The notes beneath the pieces are model-generated. The model searched no databases, was not told the DNA's origin, and saw nothing but the letters and a program-made list of their open reading frames with translations. From Olsenella sp. An270 (GTDB lineage Bacteria > Actinomycetota > Coriobacteriia > Coriobacteriales > Atopobiaceae), in the NCBI RefSeq assembly GCF_002159735.1, contig NZ_NFJF01000002.1:1-64000 (forward strand): a DNA stretch of 64,000 nt, written 5' to 3'. The stretch's first letter is position 1. Each line of letters begins with the position of its first letter. The position numbers and the translations under genes were made by a program. Shown here piece after piece: positions 27,488-36,739 of this stretch.

Positions 27488-28441
27488 GTGGGTGAGAAGG
27501 ACGGGCAGGTCGCGGAGGGCGTGGAGCCGGTCGCGGAGGAGATGACGCCCGACGAGGCGCGTCGGGCGGAGAAGCTCTCGCGGCAGCGCATGGCCTACAG
27601 CTTCCCGCAGTTCTTTGCCCTGCTCAATGCGGGACTCATCCTTACGGCGGTCGCGCTCGTGCTCTTCAAGACGCCCAACCACCTAGCCTTCGGCGGCACC
27701 ACGGGCTTTGCGATCCTGCTCAACACGGCACTGCCAGTGCTTCCCGTCTCTGCGTACATGTGGATCCTGAACGCCGTGCTCGTCCTTCTCGGCCTGGTAT
27801 TCCTGGAGCGCAAGGCGGTGCTGTGGAGCGCGTTCGCGTCCTTCGCGCTTTCGGGCTATACGTCGCTCTTTGAGTGGCTGATGCCGGTCACGACCTCCAT
27901 CACCGGCGACCTCTGGCTTGATGTCTGCTTTGCGGTGCTGCTGCCGGCCGTGGGCTCGGCGCTGGTCTTTGACATCGGCGCGTCCACCGGCGGCACGGAC
28001 ATCCTGGCCATGATTCTGCGCAAGCGCACGGACCTGGAGATCGGCAAGGCGCTCTTTGCCGTGGACGTGGCCGTGGTCGTGGCGGCGATCGGACTCTACG
28101 GGCCGCGCGTGGGCCTCTACTGCGTGCTCGCGCTCATCGGCAAGACCTTCGTGGTGGATGGCTTCATCGAGTCGATCCGCCAGCGCAAAGTCTGCCAGGT
28201 CATCTGCGACCATCCGCGCGACGTGGAGGAGTTCATCGTCAAGAAGCTGGGCCGCACCGCCACGGTGACCTTTGGCTGGGGCGCGTACTCCGGCAAGCGC
28301 CAGACGATTCTCACCAGCGTGCTCTCGCGCCGTGAGGCCATGCGGCTGCGGCTCTTTGTGCGCGCGCAGGACCCGAGCGCCTTCATCACGATCGTGAGCA
28401 GCTCCGAGATCATCGGTCGCGGCTTCCGCGGCGTGAACTAG
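27488..28441 (+). CDS. YitT family membrane protein
   Basis: A 317-residue YitT/DUF2179 protein: about five to six membrane segments (residues 40-190; FGGTTGFAILLNTALPVLP and DIGASTGGTDILAMIL are the family signatures) and a C-terminal ACT-like DUF2179 domain (about 215-310). Function is unknown in the family. The start is taken as GTG at 27488, 7 bp after GGGAGG. A -10-like TAGACT lies at 27443. The stop shares CTAG with the convergent gene. Confidence 0.85.
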   Translation: MGEKDGQVAEGVEPVAEEMTPDEARRAEKLSRQRMAYSFPQFFALLNAGLILTAVALVLFKTPNHLAFGGTTGFAILLNTALPVLPVSAYMWILNAVLVLLGLVFLERKAVLWSAFASFALSGYTSLFEWLMPVTTSITGDLWLDVCFAVLLPAVGSALVFDIGASTGGTDILAMILRKRTDLEIGKALFAVDVAVVVAAIGLYGPRVGLYCVLALIGKTFVVDGFIESIRQRKVCQVICDHPRDVEEFIVKKLGRTATVTFGWGAYSGKRQTILTSVLSRREAMRLRLFVRAQDPSAFITIVSSSEIIGRGFRGVN

Positions 28442-29019
28442 CTGGCGCGGCGTCGGGCGAGAAGCGCCTGCGCGAGCGCGTACCCGCCGGAAAAGCCGCC
28501 GATGGCGAGGCCGAGTCCCGGGGTGAGCGTGAGCTCGAGCCCCGCGACCCCGCGCCCCACGGCCCACGGATTGCCCTGCGCGACCGAGCGGACCACCAGG
28601 TAGAGCTGCCAGTTCATGACCGAGCAGAGGATGAGGACCGCGATGACGTCGGCCGCCACGAGCGCGCCCGCCACCGCGAGCTGCCAGGTGCGGCCCGTGT
28701 CCCGGAGGCCGAGCGCCGCGAGGGTGATGGCGGTCACGCACACGGCCACGTGCCCGATGCTGAGCGCCCACAGCAGGGCGGCGAGGCTCCCGCCGGAGGC
28801 GCTCTGCAGGAAGGCGACGACCTGCGCGACGCGCTCCCCGACGAGCGGCATGCTTTGCAGCGGCTCCGAGACGGTGAGCAGCGTGTCCGCCAGCCTGCCC
28901 ACCGAGAGCGGCATGGTCGCGAGCGGGAGCTCCACGCCCACGACGGCCACGGTCCCAAAGAGCGCCAGCGCTCCGGCGACGATGCCCAGCACGCCCGACA
29001 GGGTCCTCGCGTTGCGCAT
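28438..29019 (-). CDS. four- to five-helix membrane protein, unknown
   Basis: A hydrophobic protein of 193 residues with segments at about 8-28, 75-100, 105-125 and 155-185, rich in Ala, Leu, Val and Gly. No family is recognised. Three ATGs are close together (29028, 29025, 29019); the last is preferred because GGGAG lies at a normal distance from it. It converges with the YitT gene and has a copy of the dispersed motif (CGTTCTTCTCGCC, 29036-29048) just upstream of its start. Confidence 0.65.
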   Translation of the reverse strand: MRNARTLSGVLGIVAGALALFGTVAVVGVELPLATMPLSVGRLADTLLTVSEPLQSMPLVGERVAQVVAFLQSASGGSLAALLWALSIGHVAVCVTAITLAALGLRDTGRTWQLAVAGALVAADVIAVLILCSVMNWQLYLVVRSVAQGNPWAVGRGVAGLELTLTPGLGLAIGGFSGGYALAQALLARRRAS

Positions 29020-29182
29020 CCCCATCATCTCCCGTCGTTCTTCTCGCCCAAAGGGGTGTCCCGACTCCCTTCCAACCTAGGTCCAAGGGGCGGGCGCGGT
29101 GGCGAGAATGACGGTGAACTTACATCTCGCACACATTCGTGGGGCTCTGCGGTGTCCTCGTAATGTGGCCACAAAAGGGTAT

Positions 29183-29196
29183 ACTGTAGCTACAGT
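29183..29196. promoter_or_regulatory. perfect 14-bp palindrome at the TA promoter
   Basis: ACTGTAGCTACAGT overlaps the end of a TATACT -10 (29180-29185) and precedes the antitoxin ribosome-binding site. This is the expected position for autorepression by the antitoxin or TA complex. Confidence 0.6.
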
Positions 29197-29209
29197 GAGG
29201 GAGGGTGAC

Positions 29210-29497
29210 ATGACGGAGCTTTCTGCGGTGGGCGTCCGTGAGGCGAAGAACCGATTCAGCGAGCTGACCGCGCAGGTCAACGAGCTGGGGTCAACGCTCG
29301 TGGTGCTCAAGAACAACAGGCCGTGGGTCACCATCCACCCGGCCGATCCCGAGGCGGCCAGCCGCCGCGCGCGTCTCGAGCGCTTTCATGCGCTCACTGC
29401 CTCCATCGAGCGGGATGTCTCGCGTGAGCCGGATTGGGAGGCGGACAAGAGCGACCGCGAGCTGCTCGACGAGGAGAGGGTGAGGCGCTTTGGCTAG
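29210..29497 (+). CDS. Phd/YefM-like antitoxin
   Basis: A 95-residue antitoxin of the Phd/YefM fold: SAVGVREAKNRFSELTAQVNELGSTLVVLKNNRPWVTIHP is the DNA-binding N-terminal module (residues about 3-45), followed by an acidic helical toxin-binding tail. The start is ATG at 29210 after GGGAGGG. It overlaps the PIN toxin gene by 8 bp. It probably neutralises the toxin and represses through the adjacent palindrome. Confidence 0.85.
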   Translation: MTELSAVGVREAKNRFSELTAQVNELGSTLVVLKNNRPWVTIHPADPEAASRRARLERFHALTASIERDVSREPDWEADKSDRELLDEERVRRFG

Positions 29498-29909
29498 GGT
29501 CGTGCTCGACACCAACATCATCCTCGACTACCTCAGCGCGACGCGCGAGAGGCACCACGATGCCGTCGACCTGCTTGAGGCGCTGCTCTCCTCGGAGGAC
29601 AGGACGCCCGTGATCCTTGCGGCCGGCATCAAGGACGCCTATTACATCCTGTGTCGCCACTATCACGACGAGGCGCTCGTGCGGGCGCGACTGGACGACT
29701 TCCGGGCGCTGATGGAGGTGGCGGAGCTTACGGGTCCCGTCCTGGACGCGGCCTTCGCGTCGGACGAGCCGGATCTCGAGGACGGCATCGTCCGTGCGAC
29801 GGCGGAGCTTCTGGGCGCCGAGGCGATCGTCACGCGCGACGCGTCGGCCTATCGTGGGTCGCACGTCCCCGGCATGGATGCCCGCACGTACTGCGCCGCG
29901 CTCGAGTAG
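29490..29909 (+). CDS. PIN-domain toxin (VapC-like RNase)
   Basis: A 139-residue PIN-domain ribonuclease toxin. It starts VVLDTNIILDYL with the first active-site Asp7; further acidic residues are in DEPDLEDGIVRATA and the family's TRDASAY end motif is present. The start is TTG at 29490, inside the end of the antitoxin gene. The RNA target is unknown. Confidence 0.85.
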   Translation: MARVVLDTNIILDYLSATRERHHDAVDLLEALLSSEDRTPVILAAGIKDAYYILCRHYHDEALVRARLDDFRALMEVAELTGPVLDAAFASDEPDLEDGIVRATAELLGAEAIVTRDASAYRGSHVPGMDARTYCAALE

Positions 29910-29938
29910 CGCCCCGAAAGCGCTCCGGAAGCGCCTGC

Positions 29939-30592
29939 CTACGCGTCCTTCTCGCCCGAGCGCGCCTCGTCGAGGTAGTTGTACAGAGTGTACTTGGAGA
30001 TCCCGAAGTACTTGCAGACCTTGGGGCCGCTCTTGGTGATGAGGAACGCGCCGGTGTCGTTGAGGTAGCGGATCGCGCGGACCTTCTCCTCCTTGGTCAT
30101 GAGCGCCACGGGCGTGCCCACGAGCTGGACGCTCTGCTCGATGAGGTCGTCCAGCAGGTCCGCCACGCTGCGCACGATCGGCTCCGGCTCGCGCGGGGCG
30201 TCCGGCTCGGTGCCCACGAGCCCGCCGATCACGTCGGCGGCGGCGCGCAGGACCGTGATGTCGTAGTTGACGGCGAAGATGCCCACGGTGCGGCCGGCGT
30301 CGTCGCGGATGAAGACCGTCGAGGACTTGAGGATCTTGCCGTCGGCGGTCTTGGTGAGGTAGGCGAGGCGGTCCTCCAGGCGCTCGGTGCCGGCATGCAG
30401 CGCCTCCAGCACCACGTGGCTCGGCCCGTCGCCGAGCTTGCGGCCGGTGACGTGGCCGTTCTCAATCGCGACGATCGAGTGGCTGGGGTCGGTCGTCTCG
30501 AGGTCGTGGACGACGACCTCGCACCCGCTGCCAAACTGCAGCGCGAGCGCGTGGGCGAGTCGCTTGTAGAAGTCGAGCTGTGTCTCGGTCAT
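29939..30592 (-). CDS. YheO-type PAS/HTH transcriptional regulator
   Basis: A 217-residue regulator with an N-terminal YheO-like PAS domain (about residues 10-120; VVVHDLETTDPSHSIVAIENG and GIFAVNYDITVL) and a C-terminal HTH (KVCKYFGISKYTLYNYLDEA). The ATG at 30592 is behind GAGGAG. It is divergent from the purine permease operon. A palindrome, CCAAAC-TTTTT-GTTTGG at 30649-30665 between the two, recurs at the ygeX promoter, so this is the best candidate regulator of both purine loci. The ligand is unknown. Confidence 0.82.
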   Translation of the reverse strand: MTETQLDFYKRLAHALALQFGSGCEVVVHDLETTDPSHSIVAIENGHVTGRKLGDGPSHVVLEALHAGTERLEDRLAYLTKTADGKILKSSTVFIRDDAGRTVGIFAVNYDITVLRAAADVIGGLVGTEPDAPREPEPIVRSVADLLDDLIEQSVQLVGTPVALMTKEEKVRAIRYLNDTGAFLITKSGPKVCKYFGISKYTLYNYLDEARSGEKDA

Positions 30593-30887
30593 GTCGTTCT
30601 CCTCGCATTGTGTGAACGAGAGAGATGGTACCCGAAAAGGGAAGCCAGCCAAACTTTTTGTTTGGTCCCGCCCGCGCCCGAGAGGGCCGGTGAGGCCGAG
30701 AAGAACGTCCTGACGTCGCGTTATATCAACGCGAGGACAACGAAAACTTTTTGGAGGCTGCCGAGAGCCCGACCGCTCACGCCCCGCAACCTACCGTCTA
30801 ACAGATTTTCATCGAAGCAGACAATTTGTTAGCACGCCCCGCGCAATACTATCGAAACATAGTCGGAGCATCGTGGAGAGGACGATT
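30593..30887. promoter_or_regulatory. divergent control region with purine-locus palindrome
   Basis: Holds CCAAAC-TTTTT-GTTTGG (30649-30665), a second AAACTTTTTGG at 30744-30754, and CTAACA (about 30798) with TGTTAG (about 30828) as a spaced inverted pair. AAACTTTTTGTTTGG matches AAACATTTTGTTTGG upstream of ygeX (62380-62394) in 14 of 15 positions. A variant of the dispersed motif (GGCCGAGAAGAACG) is at about 30692. Confidence 0.6.
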
Positions 30888-32222
30888 ATGGCGAAGACGC
30901 AAGCGGTGGAGGAGAAGGGGTCCTCCGCGATCCTGTTCCAGCGCGAGGGGATGCCGCCCATCGGCGAGATGCTGCCCTGCGCCCTCCAGCATGTGCTGGC
31001 GTCCTTCGCCGGCATCATCACGCCCGCGATCCTCATCGCGGCCACGTTCAACTTCACTGCCCAGGAGAAGACCGACATCATCCAGGTCGCGCTGATCCTC
31101 TCCGCCATCGACACGGCGCTGCAGGCCTTCGCGCCGTTCCGTCGCATCGGCGGCAACCTGCCGATCGTCATGGGCGTCTCGTTTGCGTTCCTGCCCGCGC
31201 TCCAGGCCATGGGCGCCACGTTCTCCTTTGGCGCCCTGCTCGGCGGCGAGATCGTGGGCGGCATCGCGGCCATCCTCTTTGGCATCTTCTACGGCAAGCT
31301 CAAGGCCTTCTTCCCGCCGGTCGTCACCGGCACGGTGATCTTCACGATCGGCGTCTCGCTCTACCCGACGGCCATCAAGTACATGGCCGGCGGCGAGGGC
31401 ACGCCGCTGTGGGGCACCCCGCAGGCCTGGTGCGTGGCCCTGGTCACGTTTGCCGTGGTCTTTGGCCTCAACAACTTCGCCAAGGGCACCCTCAAGCTCG
31501 GCAGCGTCTTCTTTGGCATGATCGCCGGCATCATCGTGTCCGCGCCCTTCGGCATGCTCGACTTCTCCGCCGTGGGCTCCGCCGGCATCTTCGCGTTCCC
31601 CAAGATCATGCCGTACGCGATCGAGTTCCACCCCGAGGTCTGCATCACGCTCGCCGTGGTCTACCCGATGGTGGCCATCCAGGTCATCGGCGACGTCTCC
31701 GCGGCCTGCCTCGGCGCCATGGACCGCATGCCCGACGAGCGCGAGCTCTCCGGCGCCATCGTCTCCCAGGGCTGCACCTCGCTCGTCTCCGCCTTCATCG
31801 GCGGCCTGCCCACCTCCGCGCTTGGCCAGAACGTGGGCATCATCTGCTCCAACAAGGTCGTCAACAAGTGGGTCTTCGTGACCGTGGCGGCGGTCTTTGC
31901 CGCGGCTGGCCTGCTGCCTCAGCTCTCCGCGCTGCTCACGGCCATCCCGCAGCCGGTCATCGGCGGTGCCACGGTGGGTGTCTTTGGCACCATCACCATG
32001 AACGGCGTCCGCATGTTCACCAAGGACGGCCTCACCCCGCGCGTCACCACGATCGTGGGCACCTCGGTGGTCTTTGGCCTGGGCATCTGGATGGCGTCGG
32101 GCTGCCTCGCGGGCGAGGGCATGCCCAGCTGGGTGACCACTGTTATCGGTTCCAACGCCATCACCCCGGCCGCGCTCATGGCCATCATCCTCAACCTGAT
32201 CCTCCCCAAGCCGGAGGCCTAG
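30888..32222 (+). CDS. NCS2 family purine (xanthine/urate) permease
   Basis: A 444-residue nucleobase:cation symporter-2 with about 12-14 membrane segments. It carries the NCS2 signatures: LPCALQHVLASFAGIITPAI near the N-terminus, GNLPIVMGVSFAFLP, FGGLPTSA-like FIGGLPTSALGQNVGII and AIPQPVIGGATVG. The context (ssnA, ygfK, Mo hydroxylase) points to xanthine or urate uptake; NCS2 sequence alone cannot separate purines from uracil. The ATG at 30888 is behind GAGAGGA. It is the first gene of the operon. Confidence 0.88.
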   Translation: MAKTQAVEEKGSSAILFQREGMPPIGEMLPCALQHVLASFAGIITPAILIAATFNFTAQEKTDIIQVALILSAIDTALQAFAPFRRIGGNLPIVMGVSFAFLPALQAMGATFSFGALLGGEIVGGIAAILFGIFYGKLKAFFPPVVTGTVIFTIGVSLYPTAIKYMAGGEGTPLWGTPQAWCVALVTFAVVFGLNNFAKGTLKLGSVFFGMIAGIIVSAPFGMLDFSAVGSAGIFAFPKIMPYAIEFHPEVCITLAVVYPMVAIQVIGDVSAACLGAMDRMPDERELSGAIVSQGCTSLVSAFIGGLPTSALGQNVGIICSNKVVNKWVFVTVAAVFAAAGLLPQLSALLTAIPQPVIGGATVGVFGTITMNGVRMFTKDGLTPRVTTIVGTSVVFGLGIWMASGCLAGEGMPSWVTTVIGSNAITPAALMAIILNLILPKPEA

Positions 32223-32232
32223 CAAAAAGAGG

Positions 32233-32256
32233 GGCGAGAAGACCGGTCTTCTCGCC
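32233..32256. repeat. perfect 24-bp palindrome made of two uptake-like motifs
   Basis: GGCGAGAAGACC is followed immediately by its own reverse complement, so two copies of the dispersed octamer (32233-32240 and 32249-32256) form a perfect palindrome in the gap between the permease and ssnA. As RNA it would make a hairpin of about 10 bp; there is no U-tract. Confidence 0.85.
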
Positions 32257-32274
32257 GGACAGATAGGAGACGTC

Positions 32275-33618
32275 ATGTTGCTCGTCACCAACGGTCGCGT
32301 CATCACGCGCGACGCTGACAACGCTTACCTCGAGAACGGCGCCGTTGCCATCGATGGCGAGAAGATCGCCGAGGTCGGTGAAGCCGCCGCCCTGGCCGAG
32401 AAGTACCCGGAGGCCGAGGTCGTGGACGCCCACGGCGGCGTCATCATGCCGGGCCTGGTGAACTGCCACACCCACATCTACTCCGGCCTGGCCCGCGGCC
32501 TTGCCATCAAGGGCTGCAACCCCACCAACTTCCTCGAGAACCTCGAGCAGCAGTGGTGGAAGATCGACGACAACCTCACGCTCGACGGCACCCGCGCGAG
32601 CGCCTATGCCACCGTGCTGGACAGCCTGCGCGACGGCGTGACCACGATCTTCGACCACCACGCGAGCTTCTGCGAGATCCCGGGCTCCCTCTTTGCGATC
32701 AAGGACGTCTGCGAGGAGACGGGCATCCGCGCGTGCCTGTGCTACGAGACCTCCGACCGCCGCGGCGACGAGAAGCGCGACCAGGCGATCGCCGAGAACG
32801 CCGAGTTCGCACAGTGGGCCGCCAAGCAGGACTCCGGCATGATCGCCGCGATGTTTGGCGGGCACGCCACCTTCACGCTCTCCGACGAGACGATGGACAA
32901 GATGGCCGAGGCCAACAATGGCCTCACCGGCTTCCACATCCACGTCTGCGAGGGCATGAACGACGTCTGGGACAGCCGGCGGAACCGCGGCGGCATCTCG
33001 CCGATCGAGCGCCTGCTACAGCACGACCTCCTGGGCCCGCGCACGATGCTCGGCCACTGCATCCACGTCACGCCCGCCGAGATGGACATCATCAAGGAGA
33101 CCGGCACCCACATCGTCAACAACCCCGAGTCCAACATGGGCAACGCCGTGGGCTGCGCGCCGGTGCTCGAGTTCTTCCGCCGCGGCATCCCGGTGCACAT
33201 GGGTACCGACGCCTACACGCACGACATGCTCGAGAGCCTCAAGGTCTTCCTCATCATCCAGCGCCACAACGCCGCCATGCCCAACGTGGGCTGGGTCGAG
33301 GCCATGACGATGCTCTTCCAGAACAACCCCGCCATGGCGAGCGCCTACTTCGGGCGCGAGGTCGGCGTCCTGGCGCCCGGTGCCGCGGCCGACGTGATCG
33401 TGATGGACTACCCGGTCTTCACGCCCTTCTCGGACGAGAACATCGACGGCCACATGCTCTTCGGCATGATGGGCAAGAACTGCCGCACCACGATCGTCAA
33501 CGGCAAGGTGCTCTACAAGGACCGCGAGTTCGTGGCCATCGACGAGGAGCGCATCAACGCCTGGACCCTCGAGCAGTCCAAGAAGCTCTGGGGCACGCTG
33601 AACGAGCGCACGTACTAG
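32275..33618 (+). CDS. ssnA: putative aminohydrolase SsnA
   Basis: A 447-residue amidohydrolase-superfamily protein. The metal site begins with GLVNCHTHIYSGLARG (HxH), followed by FHIHVCEG and the Asp in MGTDAYTHDM. SsnA is a guanine-deaminase-like enzyme regularly linked with YgfK and selenium-dependent Mo hydroxylases, and is implicated in anaerobic purine/urate breakdown in gut bacteria; its exact reaction is not firmly established. It lies 52 bp after the permease and 57 bp before ygfK. Confidence 0.93.
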   Translation: MLLVTNGRVITRDADNAYLENGAVAIDGEKIAEVGEAAALAEKYPEAEVVDAHGGVIMPGLVNCHTHIYSGLARGLAIKGCNPTNFLENLEQQWWKIDDNLTLDGTRASAYATVLDSLRDGVTTIFDHHASFCEIPGSLFAIKDVCEETGIRACLCYETSDRRGDEKRDQAIAENAEFAQWAAKQDSGMIAAMFGGHATFTLSDETMDKMAEANNGLTGFHIHVCEGMNDVWDSRRNRGGISPIERLLQHDLLGPRTMLGHCIHVTPAEMDIIKETGTHIVNNPESNMGNAVGCAPVLEFFRRGIPVHMGTDAYTHDMLESLKVFLIIQRHNAAMPNVGWVEAMTMLFQNNPAMASAYFGREVGVLAPGAAADVIVMDYPVFTPFSDENIDGHMLFGMMGKNCRTTIVNGKVLYKDREFVAIDEERINAWTLEQSKKLWGTLNERTY

Positions 33619-33675
33619 ACCGAACTGAGGTCGGCGAGCGGGAGAGGGTCCGCGCGCCGCAGGAGAGGAGCAACA

Positions 33676-36672
33676 ATGAGCGACGTCATGAGGCCGATCC
33701 CGTTCGCGCAGGTCATGGACTGGGTCCTGACCGAGCACGAGACACAAGGCGCCATCTTCGGCGTGCGCAAGGCCTACGTCCACGAGGGCGGTGCCGAGGC
33801 GATCTTTGCCGAGAGGATTGAGACCCCCTTTGGCCCGGCCGCCGGCCCCAACACCCAGCTCGCGCAGAACATCATCGCCTCCTACGTGGCGGGCTCGCGC
33901 TTCTTTGAGCTCAAGACCGTCCAGGTCATGGACGGCGAGGAGCTCTCCGCCTGCGTGAGCAAGCCCTGCATCGTGGCCGAGGATGAGTGCTACAACTGCG
34001 AGTGGTCCACCGAGCTCACCGTGCCCGACGCCTTCGCCGAGTATGTCAAGGCCTGGTGGGCCTGCAAGCTCATCGCCCGCGAGTACGGCCTGGGAGACCC
34101 GGACGGCTTTGTCTTCAACATGTCCGTGGGCTACAGCCTCGAGGGCATCAAGTCCGAGAAGGTCGACCGCTACATCGAGGGCATGAAGGACGCCTCCGGC
34201 ACCGAGGTCTGGGCCGAGTGCCGCGACTGGGCCCTCGCCAACCTCGACCGCTTCCAGAACGTGGACGCAGACTTCGTCAACTCGGTCTCCCCGCAGGTCT
34301 CCAACTCCGTCACCGAGTCCACGCTCCACGGCTGCCCGCCCGACGAGATCGAGCGCATCGCCACCTATCTCATCACCGAAAAGGGCGTGAACACCTACAT
34401 CAAGTGCAACCCGACGCTTTTGGGCTACGACTTCGCGCGCGAGCGCCTGAACGAGCTCGGCTTTGACTACATCGTCTTCGACGACACGCACTTCCGCGAG
34501 GACCTGCAGTGGATCGACGCCGTGCCCATGTTCGAGCGCCTGATCGAGCTCTGCGACGAGAAGGGCCTCGCCTTTGGCGTCAAGCTCACCAACACGTTCC
34601 CGGTTGACGTGACCCGCGGCGAGCTGCCGAGCGAGGAGATGTACATGTCCGGTCGCTCGCTCTTCCCGCTCACGATCGAGCTCGCGCGCCGCATCGCCCG
34701 CCAGTTTGACGGCCGCCTGCGCATCTCCTACTCGGGAGGTGCCGACGCGCGCAACATCCGCGAGCTCTACGCGGCCGGCATCTGGCCGATCACCATGGCC
34801 ACCAACGTTCTCAAGCCCGGCGGCTACGAGCGCTTCTCCCAGATCGCCGGTCTTCTCGCCGGCGCCGAGCGCCTGGACTACGTGGACGTTGATGCCGTGA
34901 CCGCGCTGGCCTCCCGCACCGCCTCCGGCAAGGACTACCAGAAGCCCATCAAGCCGGCCAAGCCTCACAAGGTCGACGCCGAGCTCCCGCTCATGAGCTG
35001 CTTCACCGCGCCGTGCCGCACCGGCTGCCCCATCCAGCAGGACATCCCTGCCTACCTCTCCCGCGTGGACGAGGGCAAGCTCGCCGAGGCGCTCCAGATC
35101 GTCATCGAGCGCAACGCCCTGCCGCACATCACCGGCAACCTCTGCCCGCACCCCTGCGGCGCCAAGTGCGAGCGCAGCTTCTACGAGCCCGAGGGCGCGC
35201 GCATCCGCGAGTCCAAGCTTGCGGCTGCCCGCGGCGGGTTCGACGAGGTCGTGAAGAAGCTCCGCGCCGCTGGTCCTTCTCGCCTCGCCTCTGCTGCCGA
35301 TAAGAACGTGGCGGTCGTGGGCGGCGGCCCGGCGGGTCTCGCCACCGCGTTCTTCCTCACGCGCGCCGGTGCCAAGGTCACCATCATCGAGCGCACCGAC
35401 AAGCTCGGCGGCGTGGCGCGCCACGTCATCCCCGAGTTCCGCATCTCCGACGACGACATCGACAAGGACGTGGCGCTCTGCCTCGCCTTTGGCGCGCAGG
35501 TCCAGATGGGCCGCGAGGTCACGAGCGTGGCCGAGCTCTTCGACGAGGGCTTCACGGACGTCGTGGTCGCCACGGGCGCGTGGGCGCCGGGCAAGGTGGG
35601 CCTCAAGGCCGGTGAGGAGATCGACGTCCTGGAGTTCCTCGAGGCCGCCAAGTCCGGCGAGCCCATGGACCTGGGCACCGACGTCGTGATCGTGGGCGCC
35701 GGCAACACCGCCATGGACGCCGCGCGCGTGGCCAAGCGCGCCGAGGGCGTCAAGAACGTGCGCATCGTCTACCGCCGCACCAAGAAGGAGATGCCGGCGG
35801 ACGAGGAGGAGCTGCAGCTTGCCCTGGAGGAGGGTGTGGAGCTCTGCGAGCTTCTCGCCCCGATTGGCGTGGCAGGCGGCCAGCTGGCCTGTGAGGTCAT
35901 GCGCCTCGGCGAGCCGGACGAGTCTGGCCGTCGCCGTCCCGAGCCCACGGGCGACACCATGGACGTTCCGGCCACGGCCGTGATCTGCGCCGTTGGCGAG
36001 CAGATCGAGCGTGGGCTCTACGAGGGCGCGGGGGTCGAGGTTGACCGCCGCGGCCGCCCGGCTGGCACCGCTACCGGCGTGGACCACGTCTGGGCCGCCG
36101 GCGACTGCCGTCGCGGTCCGGCCACCTTTGTGGAGGCCATCGCCGACGCGCAGGCCGTGGCCCGCGACCTGGCCGGCGTCGACTTCAACGCCTACGCCGC
36201 CCAGAACGTCCGCGCCGACAAGCTCGACGCCATCATGGCGCGCAAGGGCGACATTTGCCTCGACGTCGCCGGCTGCACGACGAGCCGCTGCCTGGGTTGC
36301 GCCACCGTCTGCGAGGTCTGTTGCGACGTCTGCCCCAACCGCGCGAACGTTGCCATCAAGGTGCCGGGCCTCGCGCAGCAGCAGGTCGTCCACGTGGACG
36401 GCATGTGCAACGAGTGCGGCAACTGCGCCGTCTTCTGCCCGTGGAGCGGCCGTCCATACAAGGACAAGCTCACGCTCTTCTGGAGCGCGGAGGACATGGA
36501 CGCGAGCGAGAACCGCGGCTTCCTGCCGCTGCCCGACGGACGCGTCCGCGTGCGCCTGGCGTCCGGCGAGGGCACCTACGACGTGAGCGACGCCGCCTGC
36601 GGCCTGCCCGAGGACGTGCGCCTCACCATTGCCGCGGTCCGCGACGACTACGCCTACCTGCTGGCCAAGTAG
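33676..36672 (+). CDS. ygfK: YgfK, putative selenate-reductase-type Fe-S flavoprotein
   Basis: A 998-residue multidomain oxidoreductase. The N-terminal half is dihydropyrimidine-dehydrogenase/DHOD-like (to about residue 430), then cysteine motifs CFTAPCRTGCP and CPHPCGAKCE of the GltD type, an FAD motif VVGGGPAGLATAFFL (about 545), an NAD(P) motif VIVGAGNTAMDAARV (about 670), and C-terminal [4Fe-4S] clusters (CLGCATVCEVCCDVCP at about 870; CNECGNCAVFCP at about 912). The name comes from E. coli; current evidence links it to purine/urate catabolism. It probably links NAD(P)H to an acceptor via the ferredoxin that follows. Confidence 0.93.
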   Translation: MSDVMRPIPFAQVMDWVLTEHETQGAIFGVRKAYVHEGGAEAIFAERIETPFGPAAGPNTQLAQNIIASYVAGSRFFELKTVQVMDGEELSACVSKPCIVAEDECYNCEWSTELTVPDAFAEYVKAWWACKLIAREYGLGDPDGFVFNMSVGYSLEGIKSEKVDRYIEGMKDASGTEVWAECRDWALANLDRFQNVDADFVNSVSPQVSNSVTESTLHGCPPDEIERIATYLITEKGVNTYIKCNPTLLGYDFARERLNELGFDYIVFDDTHFREDLQWIDAVPMFERLIELCDEKGLAFGVKLTNTFPVDVTRGELPSEEMYMSGRSLFPLTIELARRIARQFDGRLRISYSGGADARNIRELYAAGIWPITMATNVLKPGGYERFSQIAGLLAGAERLDYVDVDAVTALASRTASGKDYQKPIKPAKPHKVDAELPLMSCFTAPCRTGCPIQQDIPAYLSRVDEGKLAEALQIVIERNALPHITGNLCPHPCGAKCERSFYEPEGARIRESKLAAARGGFDEVVKKLRAAGPSRLASAADKNVAVVGGGPAGLATAFFLTRAGAKVTIIERTDKLGGVARHVIPEFRISDDDIDKDVALCLAFGAQVQMGREVTSVAELFDEGFTDVVVATGAWAPGKVGLKAGEEIDVLEFLEAAKSGEPMDLGTDVVIVGAGNTAMDAARVAKRAEGVKNVRIVYRRTKKEMPADEEELQLALEEGVELCELLAPIGVAGGQLACEVMRLGEPDESGRRRPEPTGDTMDVPATAVICAVGEQIERGLYEGAGVEVDRRGRPAGTATGVDHVWAAGDCRRGPATFVEAIADAQAVARDLAGVDFNAYAAQNVRADKLDAIMARKGDICLDVAGCTTSRCLGCATVCEVCCDVCPNRANVAIKVPGLAQQQVVHVDGMCNECGNCAVFCPWSGRPYKDKLTLFWSAEDMDASENRGFLPLPDGRVRVRLASGEGTYDVSDAACGLPEDVRLTIAAVRDDYAYLLAK

Positions 36673-36681
36673 CTTTCGTGC

Positions 36682-36716
36682 GACCCGCGGGCCGAGGTCC
36701 TTCTCGCCCGCGGGTC
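36682..36716. repeat. hairpin with uptake-like motif in the loop
   Basis: GACCCGCGGGC (36682-36692) pairs perfectly with GCCCGCGGGTC (36706-36716). The loop contains GGTCCTTCTCGCC, a copy of the dispersed motif. It lies between ygfK and the ferredoxin gene and could attenuate or stabilise the transcript. Confidence 0.7.
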
Positions 36717-36739
36717 TCGTACGCAAGGAGGGGAGAGAC

